Below, in pieces: positions 52,348-59,856 of a stretch of 64,000 nucleotides of DNA (the first letter of the stretch is position 1; the number at the start of each line of letters is the position of its first letter). This DNA comes from CBDAPX01 sp965198725 (lineage in GTDB: Bacteria; Pseudomonadota; Alphaproteobacteria; Rhodobacterales; Rhodobacteraceae): NCBI GenBank assembly GCA_965198725.1, contig CBDAPX010000002.1:558001-622000 (forward strand), in the 5' to 3' direction. The translations under genes and the position numbers were made by a program. Below the pieces are notes generated by a model. The model searched no databases. It worked only from the letters and a program-made list of their open reading frames with translations, and was not told where the DNA came from.

Positions 52348-53559
52348 TCAGACCCGCTCGATGATGGTTGCAGCACCCATGCCGGATGCGATGCACAATG
52401 TGGCCAGACCGGTCTCTTTGTCCTGACGTTCCAACTCGTCCAGCAAGGTGCCGATGATGATCGCGCCGGTCGCGCCCAGCGGGTGACCCATTGCAATGGA
52501 GCCACCGTTGACGTTGACCTTGGCGTCATCCACCTCAAACGCCTGCAAGAAACGCAGAACAACCGACGCAAAGGCTTCGTTCACCTCAAAAAGGTCGATG
52601 TCGTTGATCGACATGCCGTTCTCTTTCAGGATTTTCTCGGTCACAGGCACAGGACCGGTCAGCATGATGGTCGGGTCGGTCCCGATCTTGGCGGTCGCTT
52701 TGATGCGTGCCCGCGGCTTCAGACCGTATTTCTCACCAAATTCCTTGTTTCCGATCAGAACCGCGGCAGAACCGTCCACGATACCCGAAGAGTTACCGGC
52801 ATGGTGGATATGGTTGATCTTTTCCAGATGCGGGTACTTCATCAGGGCGATCTTGTCGAAGCCCGGCATGACCTGACCCATTTGCTGAAAGCTTGGGTTC
52901 AACGCGCCCAGCGACTGCATATCGGTGCCCGGACGCATGTATTCGTCATGATCCAGGATCGCCAGGCCGTTCACGTCCTTGACGGTGATGACCGATTTGT
53001 CGAACCGCTTGTCTTCCCAAGCCGCCGCTGCGCGACGCTGAGATTCCACGGCAAAGCCATCTGCGTCATCTCGCGAAAAGCCGTATTCTGTGGCGATGAT
53101 GTCCGCCGAAATGCCTTGTGGCACGAAATAGGTGTCGAGCGCGATGGACGGATCCGCCGCAATCGCTGCACCGTCCGATCCCATGGCAACACGGCCCATC
53201 ATTTCGACGCCACCGGCGATATAAGCCTCACCAGCGCCGCCTTTGACCTGGTTCGCCGCCAGGTTCACCGCTTCCATGCCCGAAGCACAGAACCGGTTGA
53301 TCGACAGACCCGGGATCGATTGGTCGAGGTCAGAGGCCAGAACCGCAGACCGCGCCAGGCAACCGCCTTGTTCCATGACTTGGGTCACGTTGCCCCAGAT
53401 CACGTCTTCAACCGCGTGACCATCCAGATTGTTCCGCTCTTTCACCGCGTTCAGTGTTTGCGCGGAAAGACGCAGCGCGGTCACTTCGTGCAAGCTGCCG
53501 TCTTTGCGACCCTTGCCGCGCGGCGTACGCAGCGCGTCATAGATATAGGCTTCGGTCAT
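52348..53559 (-). CDS. fadA: Acetyl-CoA C-acyltransferase (3-ketoacyl-CoA thiolase)
   Basis: Last step of beta-oxidation. It has 403 residues from MTEAYIYDALRTPRGKG (53559), preceded by AAGGAGACTACT. The nucleophile Cys is in NRFCASGMEAVNLAA (about residue 90), the catalytic His in NVNGGSIAMGHPLGATGA, and the second Cys in CIASGMGAATI. A longer frame to 53607 runs into the GST gene and is not used. It is upstream of the SnoaL-like and fadJ genes on the same strand. Confidence 0.95.
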   Translation of the reverse strand: MTEAYIYDALRTPRGKGRKDGSLHEVTALRLSAQTLNAVKERNNLDGHAVEDVIWGNVTQVMEQGGCLARSAVLASDLDQSIPGLSINRFCASGMEAVNLAANQVKGGAGEAYIAGGVEMMGRVAMGSDGAAIAADPSIALDTYFVPQGISADIIATEYGFSRDDADGFAVESQRRAAAAWEDKRFDKSVITVKDVNGLAILDHDEYMRPGTDMQSLGALNPSFQQMGQVMPGFDKIALMKYPHLEKINHIHHAGNSSGIVDGSAAVLIGNKEFGEKYGLKPRARIKATAKIGTDPTIMLTGPVPVTEKILKENGMSINDIDLFEVNEAFASVVLRFLQAFEVDDAKVNVNGGSIAMGHPLGATGAIIIGTLLDELERQDKETGLATLCIASGMGAATIIERV

Positions 53560-53569
53560 AGTAGTCTCC

Positions 53570-54208
53570 TTAAGCACGGTCCGACGGATTGCCGGGCATG
53601 AGGTCATAGGGGTGCTTCCACCCCGGTGTTTTGGAAATGCGGGTCAACCACGCATCGATATGGGGCCATTCGGCGCGATCAAAGCCGAAGGGTTCGTCGT
53701 AAAAGAGGTATCCGCAACAGCTCAGATCGGCGTTGGTCATCCCGTTGCCCACGATCCAGTCGCGGCCGTCCAGATGAGTGTTCAGCACACCATAAGCTGC
53801 CTGAAGGCGACCTTGAAAAAAGGCGATGGCTTCAGCATGGCGTTTGTCTGCCGGAAAAAAGTTCAACAAGGCCCGCGTCGGTCCAATGACCGAGCTGAGC
53901 TTGTGATTGTCGAAGAGGACCCAGCGCAAAACGTCCAACCGCTCTTCGAACGTTTCGCCGCCAAACTTGCCGATTTTTTCGGTGATGTAGGCCTGGATCA
54001 CGCCGGACTGGGTCAAGGTCATCTCTCCGTCCACCAAGACGGGCGCCTTCCCCATGACATTTTTTTCGGTGCGGTATTCTGGCGTGCGTGTCTCTCCGTT
54101 GAAAAAGTCAACAAAGACCGGCTCCCATTCCAGCCCGCTGAACTCAAGCGCGAGTGCCGCTTTGTAGGCGTTGCCACTCTCTCCAAAACAGTAAAGCTTG
54201 ATTGTCAT
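53570..54208 (-). CDS. Glutathione S-transferase family protein
   Basis: 212 residues with an N-terminal thioredoxin-like domain (IKLYCFGESGNAYKAALALE; Ser and Asn near residue 10 are the possible glutathione-activating positions), the cis-Pro segment KAPVLVDGEMTLTQSGVIQAYI, and an all-helical C-terminal domain (DRDWIVGNGMTNADLSC-type N-capping box). It is ten bases upstream of fadA on the same strand. It may detoxify electrophilic enoyl intermediates (inference). Confidence 0.9.
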   Translation of the reverse strand: MTIKLYCFGESGNAYKAALALEFSGLEWEPVFVDFFNGETRTPEYRTEKNVMGKAPVLVDGEMTLTQSGVIQAYITEKIGKFGGETFEERLDVLRWVLFDNHKLSSVIGPTRALLNFFPADKRHAEAIAFFQGRLQAAYGVLNTHLDGRDWIVGNGMTNADLSCCGYLFYDEPFGFDRAEWPHIDAWLTRISKTPGWKHPYDLMPGNPSDRA

Positions 54209-54491
54209 GCTCCAAAGCCCCTCCCAAGGCGCGGTTGGCTGATACCCGATATGAGTATTTGGAAAGAGAAGAAGAAGATGTGACGCTCCGTCGGTAACGC
54301 TGCGTTAAGGTTAACGGGGCTACGATCAGGGCGCGGTACAGGCTGGAGAGCCGATGGCCGTAAGAGGAGAAGCCCAGCAAGCCCCCATGCGTTCCGCCTG
54401 GCGGTCGGGCGGGCAAGCGGGGTGGACTTCTTCTCTTGAAAAATACTCCCGCCGGAGGCGTCCGACGCGGGCCACAGGCGTCCGATAGACA
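54209..54491. repeat. 283-bp spacer with an inverted pair of the dispersed motif
   Basis: Copy D, GAGTATTTGGAAAGAGAAGA (from 54252, reverse orientation), and copy E, CTTCTTCTCTTGAAAAATAC (from 54427, forward), face away from each other about 175 bp apart. Copy E is followed by CTCCCGCCGGAGGCGTCCG, a GC-rich inverted repeat. GTTAAGGTTAAC (54304-54315) lies between them. Open frames that cross the region have no ribosome sites and are not called. Confidence 0.5.
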
Positions 54492-55649
54492 TCAAAGCGA
54501 CCTCGCGATCAGTTCTTTCATGATCTCGTTGGTGCCGCCATAAATCCGTTGAACGCGGGCGTCGGTCCACATTTCAGCCACGGCGTATTCTTGCATGAAC
54601 CCATAGCCGCCATGAAGCTGCACGCAGTCGTCCAGAACCTCGCCCTGGGTGTCGGTGCACCAATATTTCGCCATCGCCGCTTTTTCCACGGACAGCTCAC
54701 TGCGCATGTGTTCGGCAATGCACTCATCCAAAAAGGCGCGCGCGACCATGGTTTTGGTTTTGCATTCCGCCAGCTTGAACCGGGTGTTCTGGAATTGGGT
54801 TAATGGTCCACCAAAGGCTTCGCGTTCCTGGCAATAGGCGATGGTTCGTTCCACGGCACCTTGCATTGCGCCAACGGCACCGCAGGCGATCGCCAGACGC
54901 TCTTGAGGCAGCTTTTCCATCATCTGGTAGAACCCGCGCCCTTCTTCCCCGCCCAGTATGTTTTCTGGCGGTATCTCGACATTGTCGAAAAAGAGCTCTG
55001 ACGTGTCCGCCGCGTGCAGTCCGACCTTTTCGAGGTTGCGCCCGCGTTGGAACCCGTCGGCGCCGTCGGTTTCCAGAACCACCATCGACACGCCCTTGGC
55101 GCCTTCGCCAGGGTCGGTTTTGGCCGCGACGATGATCAGGTTTGCGTGCTGACCGTTCGAGATAAAGGTCTTTTGACCAGACAAGCGATAGGCGTTGCCG
55201 TCCTTGATGGCTTTGGTTTTGATCCGTTGGACGTCCGACCCGGTGGACGGTTCCGTCATCGCCAGCGCGCCGACCATCTCGCCCGAAATCAGTTTCGGCA
55301 ACCAGCGTTGCTTTTGCTCTTCGGTGCCATAGGCCAGCACGTAATGCGCCACGATCGGGCCGTGGATCGGGTATCCCCAGCTGGAGATATTCGCACGGTT
55401 GGCCTCGATCATGATCACGGCCTCATGGCCAAAATCGCCGCCCGGGCCGCCGTATTCCGTCTGGATCGACGGGCAAAGAAGGCCCAGTTCGGCCGCTTCC
55501 TGCCAAATGCCGCGATCCATTTGGCCCTGTTTGCGCCAGGCTTCAAACCGGGGGGCCCATTCTATGTTGATGAATTGTGCCGCCATATCGCCGAGCATGG
55601 AATGCTCTTCGGTCATCCAGGATGACGGGCTGTCAAAGAGGTCTTTCAT
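54492..55649 (-). CDS. Acyl-CoA dehydrogenase
   Basis: 385-residue FAD enzyme that introduces the alpha-beta double bond in acyl-CoA. FAD/substrate motif ALAMTEPSTGSDVQRIKTKA, then GQKTFISNG, and the catalytic Glu in YGGTNEIMKELIARSL at the C-terminus. The chain-length class cannot be read. It is followed upstream by a small gene (55676-55888) and a second, longer acyl-CoA dehydrogenase on the same strand, forming a catabolic run toward fadJ. Confidence 0.93.
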   Translation of the reverse strand: MKDLFDSPSSWMTEEHSMLGDMAAQFINIEWAPRFEAWRKQGQMDRGIWQEAAELGLLCPSIQTEYGGPGGDFGHEAVIMIEANRANISSWGYPIHGPIVAHYVLAYGTEEQKQRWLPKLISGEMVGALAMTEPSTGSDVQRIKTKAIKDGNAYRLSGQKTFISNGQHANLIIVAAKTDPGEGAKGVSMVVLETDGADGFQRGRNLEKVGLHAADTSELFFDNVEIPPENILGGEEGRGFYQMMEKLPQERLAIACGAVGAMQGAVERTIAYCQEREAFGGPLTQFQNTRFKLAECKTKTMVARAFLDECIAEHMRSELSVEKAAMAKYWCTDTQGEVLDDCVQLHGGYGFMQEYAVAEMWTDARVQRIYGGTNEIMKELIARSL

Positions 55650-55675
55650 AAAGGCGGTCCCCTGCGCGTTCCGGA

Positions 55676-55888
55676 TCAGCGTTTCCGGTCGTCGATTTCG
55701 GAATTGAATATCCGCAGCCGGTGACCAAGGTTTTCATGGTCGATCACGCTGTTGAAATTCTCAAAGAGAAAGGACAGAGCCTCGCCTTCGTCCAACCCGG
55801 CTTCCTTGGAAAAGCTTTTGAGCTTGCGGTACCCGTCTTCGGTCATGGCGACCGGGAACCGGCGTGTCAGGCGAAAGCGTTTCGGCAT
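55676..55888 (-). CDS. Small conserved-looking basic protein, unknown function
   Basis: 70 residues from MPKRFRLTRRFPVAMTEDGY (55888), preceded by GGAGGAGGACCC, a strong ribosome site. The rest (FSKEAGLDEGEALSFLFENF, then a basic tail DDRKR) is predicted helical, like a ribbon-helix-helix or small regulatory protein, but no family is identified. It sits between two acyl-CoA dehydrogenase genes, 26 bp upstream of the shorter one, and is almost surely translated with them. Confidence 0.7.
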   Translation of the reverse strand: MPKRFRLTRRFPVAMTEDGYRKLKSFSKEAGLDEGEALSFLFENFNSVIDHENLGHRLRIFNSEIDDRKR

Positions 55889-55940
55889 GGGTCCTCCTCC
55901 CAAATCGTAGGGTGGGCAGTTGTGCCCACCCCTTGTTCGC

Positions 55941-57722
55941 TTAGAAGTTGGCTGCTTCCAGGGCCATCACCTTGTCCGCGCCGGTTTCGATGCGGCTCAG
56001 GTGCAGGGCAGTCGCCGGCAGTTGACGCGCCATGTAGTAACGGCCGGTGGCCAGCTTGGTTTCGTAGAACTCTGTGTCCGACGCGCCATTGGCCAAGGCT
56101 TCGTTGGCGGCTTTCGCCATCATCGCCCACATCAGGCCAAGGCAGACATGGCCAAACATGTGCATGAAGTCATAGGACCCGGCCAGCGCATTGTTGGGGT
56201 TTTTCATACCGTTCTGCATGAAATACATGCCCGCGGCCTGCAGATCCTTGGATGCCTTTTTCAGCGGTTCGATGAACGCCTTGTCATAGGCTTCATCCTG
56301 GCCGGCGTTGTCTTTGCAGAAGGATTTCACCAGTTCAAAGAACGCCATCACATGCTTGCCGCCATCGACGGCCATTTTCCGGCCCACGAGGTCCAGCGCC
56401 TGAACGCCGTTTGCGCCTTCGTAGATCATCGCGATACGGGCGTCGCGGGTGTATTGCGACATGCCCCATTCTTCGATGTAGCCATGGCCGCCGTATACCT
56501 GTTGTGCCTTGACGGTCATGTCATAGCCCTGATCGGTCAGGAAGCCTTTGATGACGGGTGTCAGAAGCGAGATCAGGCCGTCTGCGTCCTTGTCTTGCGA
56601 CCGGTGCGCCTTGTCGATCATGGTCGCGCCCCACAGGATGAACGCGCGCGCGCCTTCGGCAAAGCTTTTCTGATCCATCAGCGCGCGCCGAATGTCCGGA
56701 TGCACGATCAGGGGATCAGCCGGACCGTCGGGGTTTTTCACGCCGGTCACATCGCGACCTTGCAGGCGGTCCTTGGCGTATTCCAAGGCGTTTTGATAGG
56801 CGACATCGGCCTGTGCAAGACCCTGCATGCCAACGCCCAGCCGCGCTTCGTTCATCATTGTGAACATGGCGCGCATGCCTTTGTGCTCTTCGCCCAACAG
56901 GTAGCCGGTGGCTTCGTCATAGTTCATCACACAGGTCGAGTTGCCGTGGATGCCCATTTTCTCTTCGATCTTGCCACAAGAGACACCGTTGCGCGCGCCC
57001 AGCGAGCCGTCCTCGTTGACCATGAACTTCGGCACGATGAACAGCGACACGCCTTTGATCCCTTCCGGGCCGCCGACGATTTTCGCCAGAACCAGGTGGA
57101 TGATGTTGCCTGCCATGTCGTGCTCACCGGCCGAGATAAAGATCTTCTGGCCCGTGATCTTATAGCTGCCATCCGCCTGCGGTTCCGCCTTGGTGCGCAT
57201 CAGGCCCAGATCGGTGCCGCAATGCGGTTCGGTCAGGTTCATGGTGCCGGTCCATTCGCAGCTTACCATGTTTGGCAGGTAGGTGTTCTTCTGCTCATCC
57301 GAACCATGCGCCAGGATCGCGGATGCCGCGCCATGGGTCAGGCCCTGATACATCGTGAACGCCTGGTTTGCTGCCGAGAAATATTCGCCAACCGCGGTGC
57401 CCATGACATAAGGCATGTTCTGGCCGCCATATTCCTCGGGCATGTCCAGCCCGGTCCAGCCGCCTTCTTTGACCTGCTCAAATGCATCTTTGAAACCGGT
57501 CGGTGTGCGGACAACGCCGTTTTCCAGAACACAGCCTTCGGTATCGCCAACCACGTTCAGCGGTTGCAACACTTCGGCGGAAACCTTGCCGGCTTCTTCC
57601 AGAACGGCGCCGGTGAAATCGGCTTCCAACTCGTCATAGCCTGGAATGTCGGATGTGGAAATCTTCAGCACGTCATGCAGCAAAAACTGCGTGTCTTTGG
57701 TCGGTGCGGTATAGCTTGGCAT
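55941..57722 (-). CDS. Long acyl-CoA dehydrogenase, DmdC-like
   Basis: 593 residues, longer than ordinary acyl-CoA dehydrogenases because of a C-terminal extension. Motifs: MNLTEPHCGTDLGLMRTKAE (FAD/substrate), GQKIFISAGEHDMA, and the catalytic Glu in IYEGANGVQALDLVGRK. The length and motif set match 3-methylmercaptopropionyl-CoA dehydrogenases (DmdC) and related FadE5-type enzymes; which substrate applies here cannot be told. Since DmdB- and DmdC-type proteins occur among roseobacters as several paralogues, DMSP use is possible but not shown. It is preceded by the MerR gene at 57766. Confidence 0.88.
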   Translation of the reverse strand: MPSYTAPTKDTQFLLHDVLKISTSDIPGYDELEADFTGAVLEEAGKVSAEVLQPLNVVGDTEGCVLENGVVRTPTGFKDAFEQVKEGGWTGLDMPEEYGGQNMPYVMGTAVGEYFSAANQAFTMYQGLTHGAASAILAHGSDEQKNTYLPNMVSCEWTGTMNLTEPHCGTDLGLMRTKAEPQADGSYKITGQKIFISAGEHDMAGNIIHLVLAKIVGGPEGIKGVSLFIVPKFMVNEDGSLGARNGVSCGKIEEKMGIHGNSTCVMNYDEATGYLLGEEHKGMRAMFTMMNEARLGVGMQGLAQADVAYQNALEYAKDRLQGRDVTGVKNPDGPADPLIVHPDIRRALMDQKSFAEGARAFILWGATMIDKAHRSQDKDADGLISLLTPVIKGFLTDQGYDMTVKAQQVYGGHGYIEEWGMSQYTRDARIAMIYEGANGVQALDLVGRKMAVDGGKHVMAFFELVKSFCKDNAGQDEAYDKAFIEPLKKASKDLQAAGMYFMQNGMKNPNNALAGSYDFMHMFGHVCLGLMWAMMAKAANEALANGASDTEFYETKLATGRYYMARQLPATALHLSRIETGADKVMALEAANF

Positions 57723-57765
57723 CTGGGGCGCTCCCTCACTAGCAGATGTCTGTTCGCGTTAAGTC

Positions 57766-58167
57766 TTACTCAGTCGCTTTTTTGTCCGGCGTCATCGACG
57801 CCAACACTTCCTGACCCCATTTGAGCTGCGATTTGAGTTCGTCGATCGCCTCGTTCAGCTCATCACGCTGCCGTTCCATGTCGGCCAGGCGATCACATGC
57901 GATGTCGTATGTGCGGGACAGTTGGGTGTGTTGCTGATCACCAATGTCATAGAGGTCCAGCAACTGGCGGATTTCTTCGAGGCTGAACCCAAACCGTTTG
58001 CCACGCAAAATCAGCTTAAGCCGACCCCGGTCGCGTTTGGTGAACAGCCGTTTTTGCCCGTCCCGGATCGGGAACAGCAATTCCTTGGCTTCGTAAAAGT
58101 GCAGCGTGCGAGGCGTTACGTCGAACGCATCGCACATTTGGCGGATTGTCATTGTCTCTTCAGTCAT
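57766..58167 (-). CDS. MerR-family transcriptional regulator 1
   Basis: 133 residues from MTEETMTIRQMCDAFDVTPR (58167). The winged HTH is MTIRQMCDAFDVTPRTLHFYEAKELL, the wing LFTKRDRGRLKLILRGKRFGFSLEEIRQLLDL, and a C-terminal coiled-coil (DRLADMERQRDELNEAIDEL) serves dimerisation. There is no Cys-rich metal site, as in MerR proteins that govern fatty acid or branched-chain amino acid use. It is 44 bp upstream of the DmdC-like gene and has GTTACGT-type sites in its own upstream region. Confidence 0.9.
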   Translation of the reverse strand: MTEETMTIRQMCDAFDVTPRTLHFYEAKELLFPIRDGQKRLFTKRDRGRLKLILRGKRFGFSLEEIRQLLDLYDIGDQQHTQLSRTYDIACDRLADMERQRDELNEAIDELKSQLKWGQEVLASMTPDKKATE

Positions 58168-58235
58168 AGTCTTAAACCTCTGCATCTCGGGACAACGGTC
58201 ACCTGCGGCGGCTGCGGTCCCAATACAACACGCTG

Positions 58236-58305
58236 TTGACGTTTACGTAACTTGAACGCTGCGTCACAAAAGGACTGACGTAACTATCTGAAAAAGTGAC
58301 GTTAG
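58236..58305. promoter_or_regulatory. GACGT/ACGTAA operator-like array upstream of MerR 1
   Basis: Three related elements: TTGACGTTTACGTAAC (58236-58251, containing ACGT-TT-ACGT), CTGACGTAAC (58275-58284) and GTGACGTTAG (58296-58305). All share TGACGT. They lie 69-138 bp upstream of the MerR 1 start and suit autoregulation by one or both MerR proteins. Confidence 0.55.
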
Positions 58306-58353
58306 GGAAGCGCAACATCGTTAAAACCGCCTCTCTCACAGCAAACGAAAAGC

Positions 58354-58405
58354 GGTAAGGAATTCCATACCTTAGCACGAAGCGTGCAGGTAAGGAATTC
58401 CATAC
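58354..58405. repeat. 17-bp direct repeats forming a long imperfect hairpin
   Basis: GGTAAGGAATTCCATAC occurs at 58354-58370 and again, identical, at 58389-58405. Each copy is itself nearly palindromic around GGAATTCC. Between them GCACG-AAG-CGTGC closes a hairpin, so 58359-58401 can fold into a stem of about 19 pairs with one mismatch and a two-base bulge. It sits between the two MerR genes, 29 bp past the MerR 2 stop. It may be a terminator (a CTTTTCGTTT tract follows on the minus strand) or a binding site. Confidence 0.65.
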
Positions 58406-58433
58406 TGTGTATGTGTCACCAGCAAGTTTTGGG

Positions 58434-58805
58434 TTATCCGGACACCGATTTCTCGGTTTCGTCACGTAGCGTCTTGAGCTCATCCATGGCTTCATCAAGC
58501 TGTTCACGCTGCTGTTGCAGCTCCAGCATCTGGCGATCCGCCAGCTCGACAAAGGCACGCATCTGCGCTTCGTTGCCCTCATTTTCGTAGATCAGTAACC
58601 ACTGCCGGATTTCTTCCAGAGGAAAGCCATATTTGCGTCCCCTCAGGATCAGCTTCATCCGCGCCAGTTCGCGCGGGCCGTAAAAGCGGGACCGACCTTC
58701 GCGGTCGGGTTGCAGCAATTCGATATATTCGTAGTACCGCAGGGTACGCGGGGTTACATCGAACTGCGCGCACATTTCCTTAAAACTCAAACGATCGTCA
58801 GTCAT
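58434..58805 (-). CDS. MerR-family transcriptional regulator 2
   Basis: 123 residues. HTH region LSFKEMCAQFDVTPRTLRYYEYIELL, wing FYGPRELARMKLILRGRKYGFPLEEIRQWLLIY, and coiled-coil LELQQQREQLDEAMDELKTL. It is clearly a paralogue of MerR 1: both share FDVTPRTL, the MKLILRG/LKLILRG block and the GFxLEEIRQ block. It is divergent from the PaaI thioesterase genes (118-bp gap) and may control them as well as the fad genes. Confidence 0.9.
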   Translation of the reverse strand: MTDDRLSFKEMCAQFDVTPRTLRYYEYIELLQPDREGRSRFYGPRELARMKLILRGRKYGFPLEEIRQWLLIYENEGNEAQMRAFVELADRQMLELQQQREQLDEAMDELKTLRDETEKSVSG

Positions 58806-58923
58806 TTAGTCTCTCTCCCGCTTCGCACGTTACGGAGATTGAATTTCAAGCGCAACACTCGGGCTTGCCCTTGGGAGCAAGAGAGGATCATAAAGTTGGC
58901 AGCAAACAGCAGGAGCGTGGGCG

Positions 58924-59343
58924 ATGGTCGACAAGACCAAAATTGCAAAACAGTTTATCGAGTCCATTCCACATTCGCGTGCCCTGGGCATGGCCCTGAC
59001 GGAAATCGGGGCGGGCCGTGCGGTGATCGAAATGCCCTATGACGCGAAACTGGTCGGGGACCCGGAAACAGGTGTGATCCATGGCGGTGCGGTTTCGGCG
59101 CTGATGGACACCTGCTGTGGTGCTGCGGTGATGAGCCATCCGGATGTGCCGATGGGCACGGCGACCATTGACCTGCGCATTGATTACATGCGGGCAGCCA
59201 CCCCCGGACAGGCGATCACGACAGAGGCGCATTGCTATCACATGACCCGCAACGTGGCTTTTGTGCGGGCCACTGCGGTGGACGAAGATACGGATCGACC
59301 GGTCGCGACAGCAACCGGCGCCTTTACGGTGGAGCGCGGCTGA
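58924..59343 (+). CDS. PaaI-family thioesterase 1
   Basis: A 139-residue hot-dog thioesterase. Catalytic region VIHGGAVSALMDTCCGAAVMS (His-Gly-Gly with Asp on the long helix), then IDLRIDYMRAATPGQAI. AGGAGCGTGGGCG precedes the ATG. The family hydrolyses phenylacetyl- or medium-chain acyl-CoAs to prevent CoA trapping. Its stop overlaps the next thioesterase start (TGATG), so the two are made together. Confidence 0.88.
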   Translation: MVDKTKIAKQFIESIPHSRALGMALTEIGAGRAVIEMPYDAKLVGDPETGVIHGGAVSALMDTCCGAAVMSHPDVPMGTATIDLRIDYMRAATPGQAITTEAHCYHMTRNVAFVRATAVDEDTDRPVATATGAFTVERG

Positions 59344-59855
59344 TGGCACGGAAAAGACCTGAACCCGTACAGGTGGTCAAACAACGCCGGGATGCCGCGT
59401 TAGAGGCTTTGGTTGGCGGTGTGCCTTACATCCAGTTTCTGGGCATCGAGTTCGACCGTCGTGGCGATGAACTGACCGGGGTACTCAATTACGACGACAA
59501 GCTCATTGGCAATCCCATGTTGCCGGCTTTGCACGGTGGCGTAACAGCGGCGTTTCTTGAGGTGACATCAATCATCACGCTGAGCTGGGAGTTTTTGTGG
59601 CAAGACATCGAAGCGGGCAAACTCGACGCCGAAGCAATGCAGGCCGGGGCCCGGCCACGCCTTCCGCGCACGATTGACTTCACCGTGGATTACCTGCGGT
59701 CCGGGTTACCCCGTGACGCTTATGCACGGGCATTCGTGAACCGCTCTGGACGTCGGTACTCGTCAGTTCGGGTCGAGGCATGGCAAGACAATCGCGAACG
59801 ACTGTTTGCACAAGCCACCGGGCATTTCGTGATGCCGCAACGCGAAGGATCGTAG
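59343..59855 (+). CDS. PaaI-family thioesterase 2
   Basis: 170 residues from ATG 59343, overlapping the upstream stop by one base. Hot-dog motifs: PALHGGVTAAFLEVTSIITL (HGG loop, but Glu in place of the Asp of thioesterase 1) and IDFTVDYLRSGLPRDAYARA. The Glu-for-Asp change and the longer loop before it suggest a distinct substrate or a hetero-oligomer with thioesterase 1. The longer frame from 59232 overlaps thioesterase 1 and is not used. Confidence 0.86.
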   Translation: MARKRPEPVQVVKQRRDAALEALVGGVPYIQFLGIEFDRRGDELTGVLNYDDKLIGNPMLPALHGGVTAAFLEVTSIITLSWEFLWQDIEAGKLDAEAMQAGARPRLPRTIDFTVDYLRSGLPRDAYARAFVNRSGRRYSSVRVEAWQDNRERLFAQATGHFVMPQREGS

Positions 59856-59856
59856 C

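Noticed and set aside
55920..57824. 634-codon open frame opposite the DmdC-like dehydrogenase
   Set aside because: Antisense shadow; the minus-strand protein has all acyl-CoA dehydrogenase motifs.
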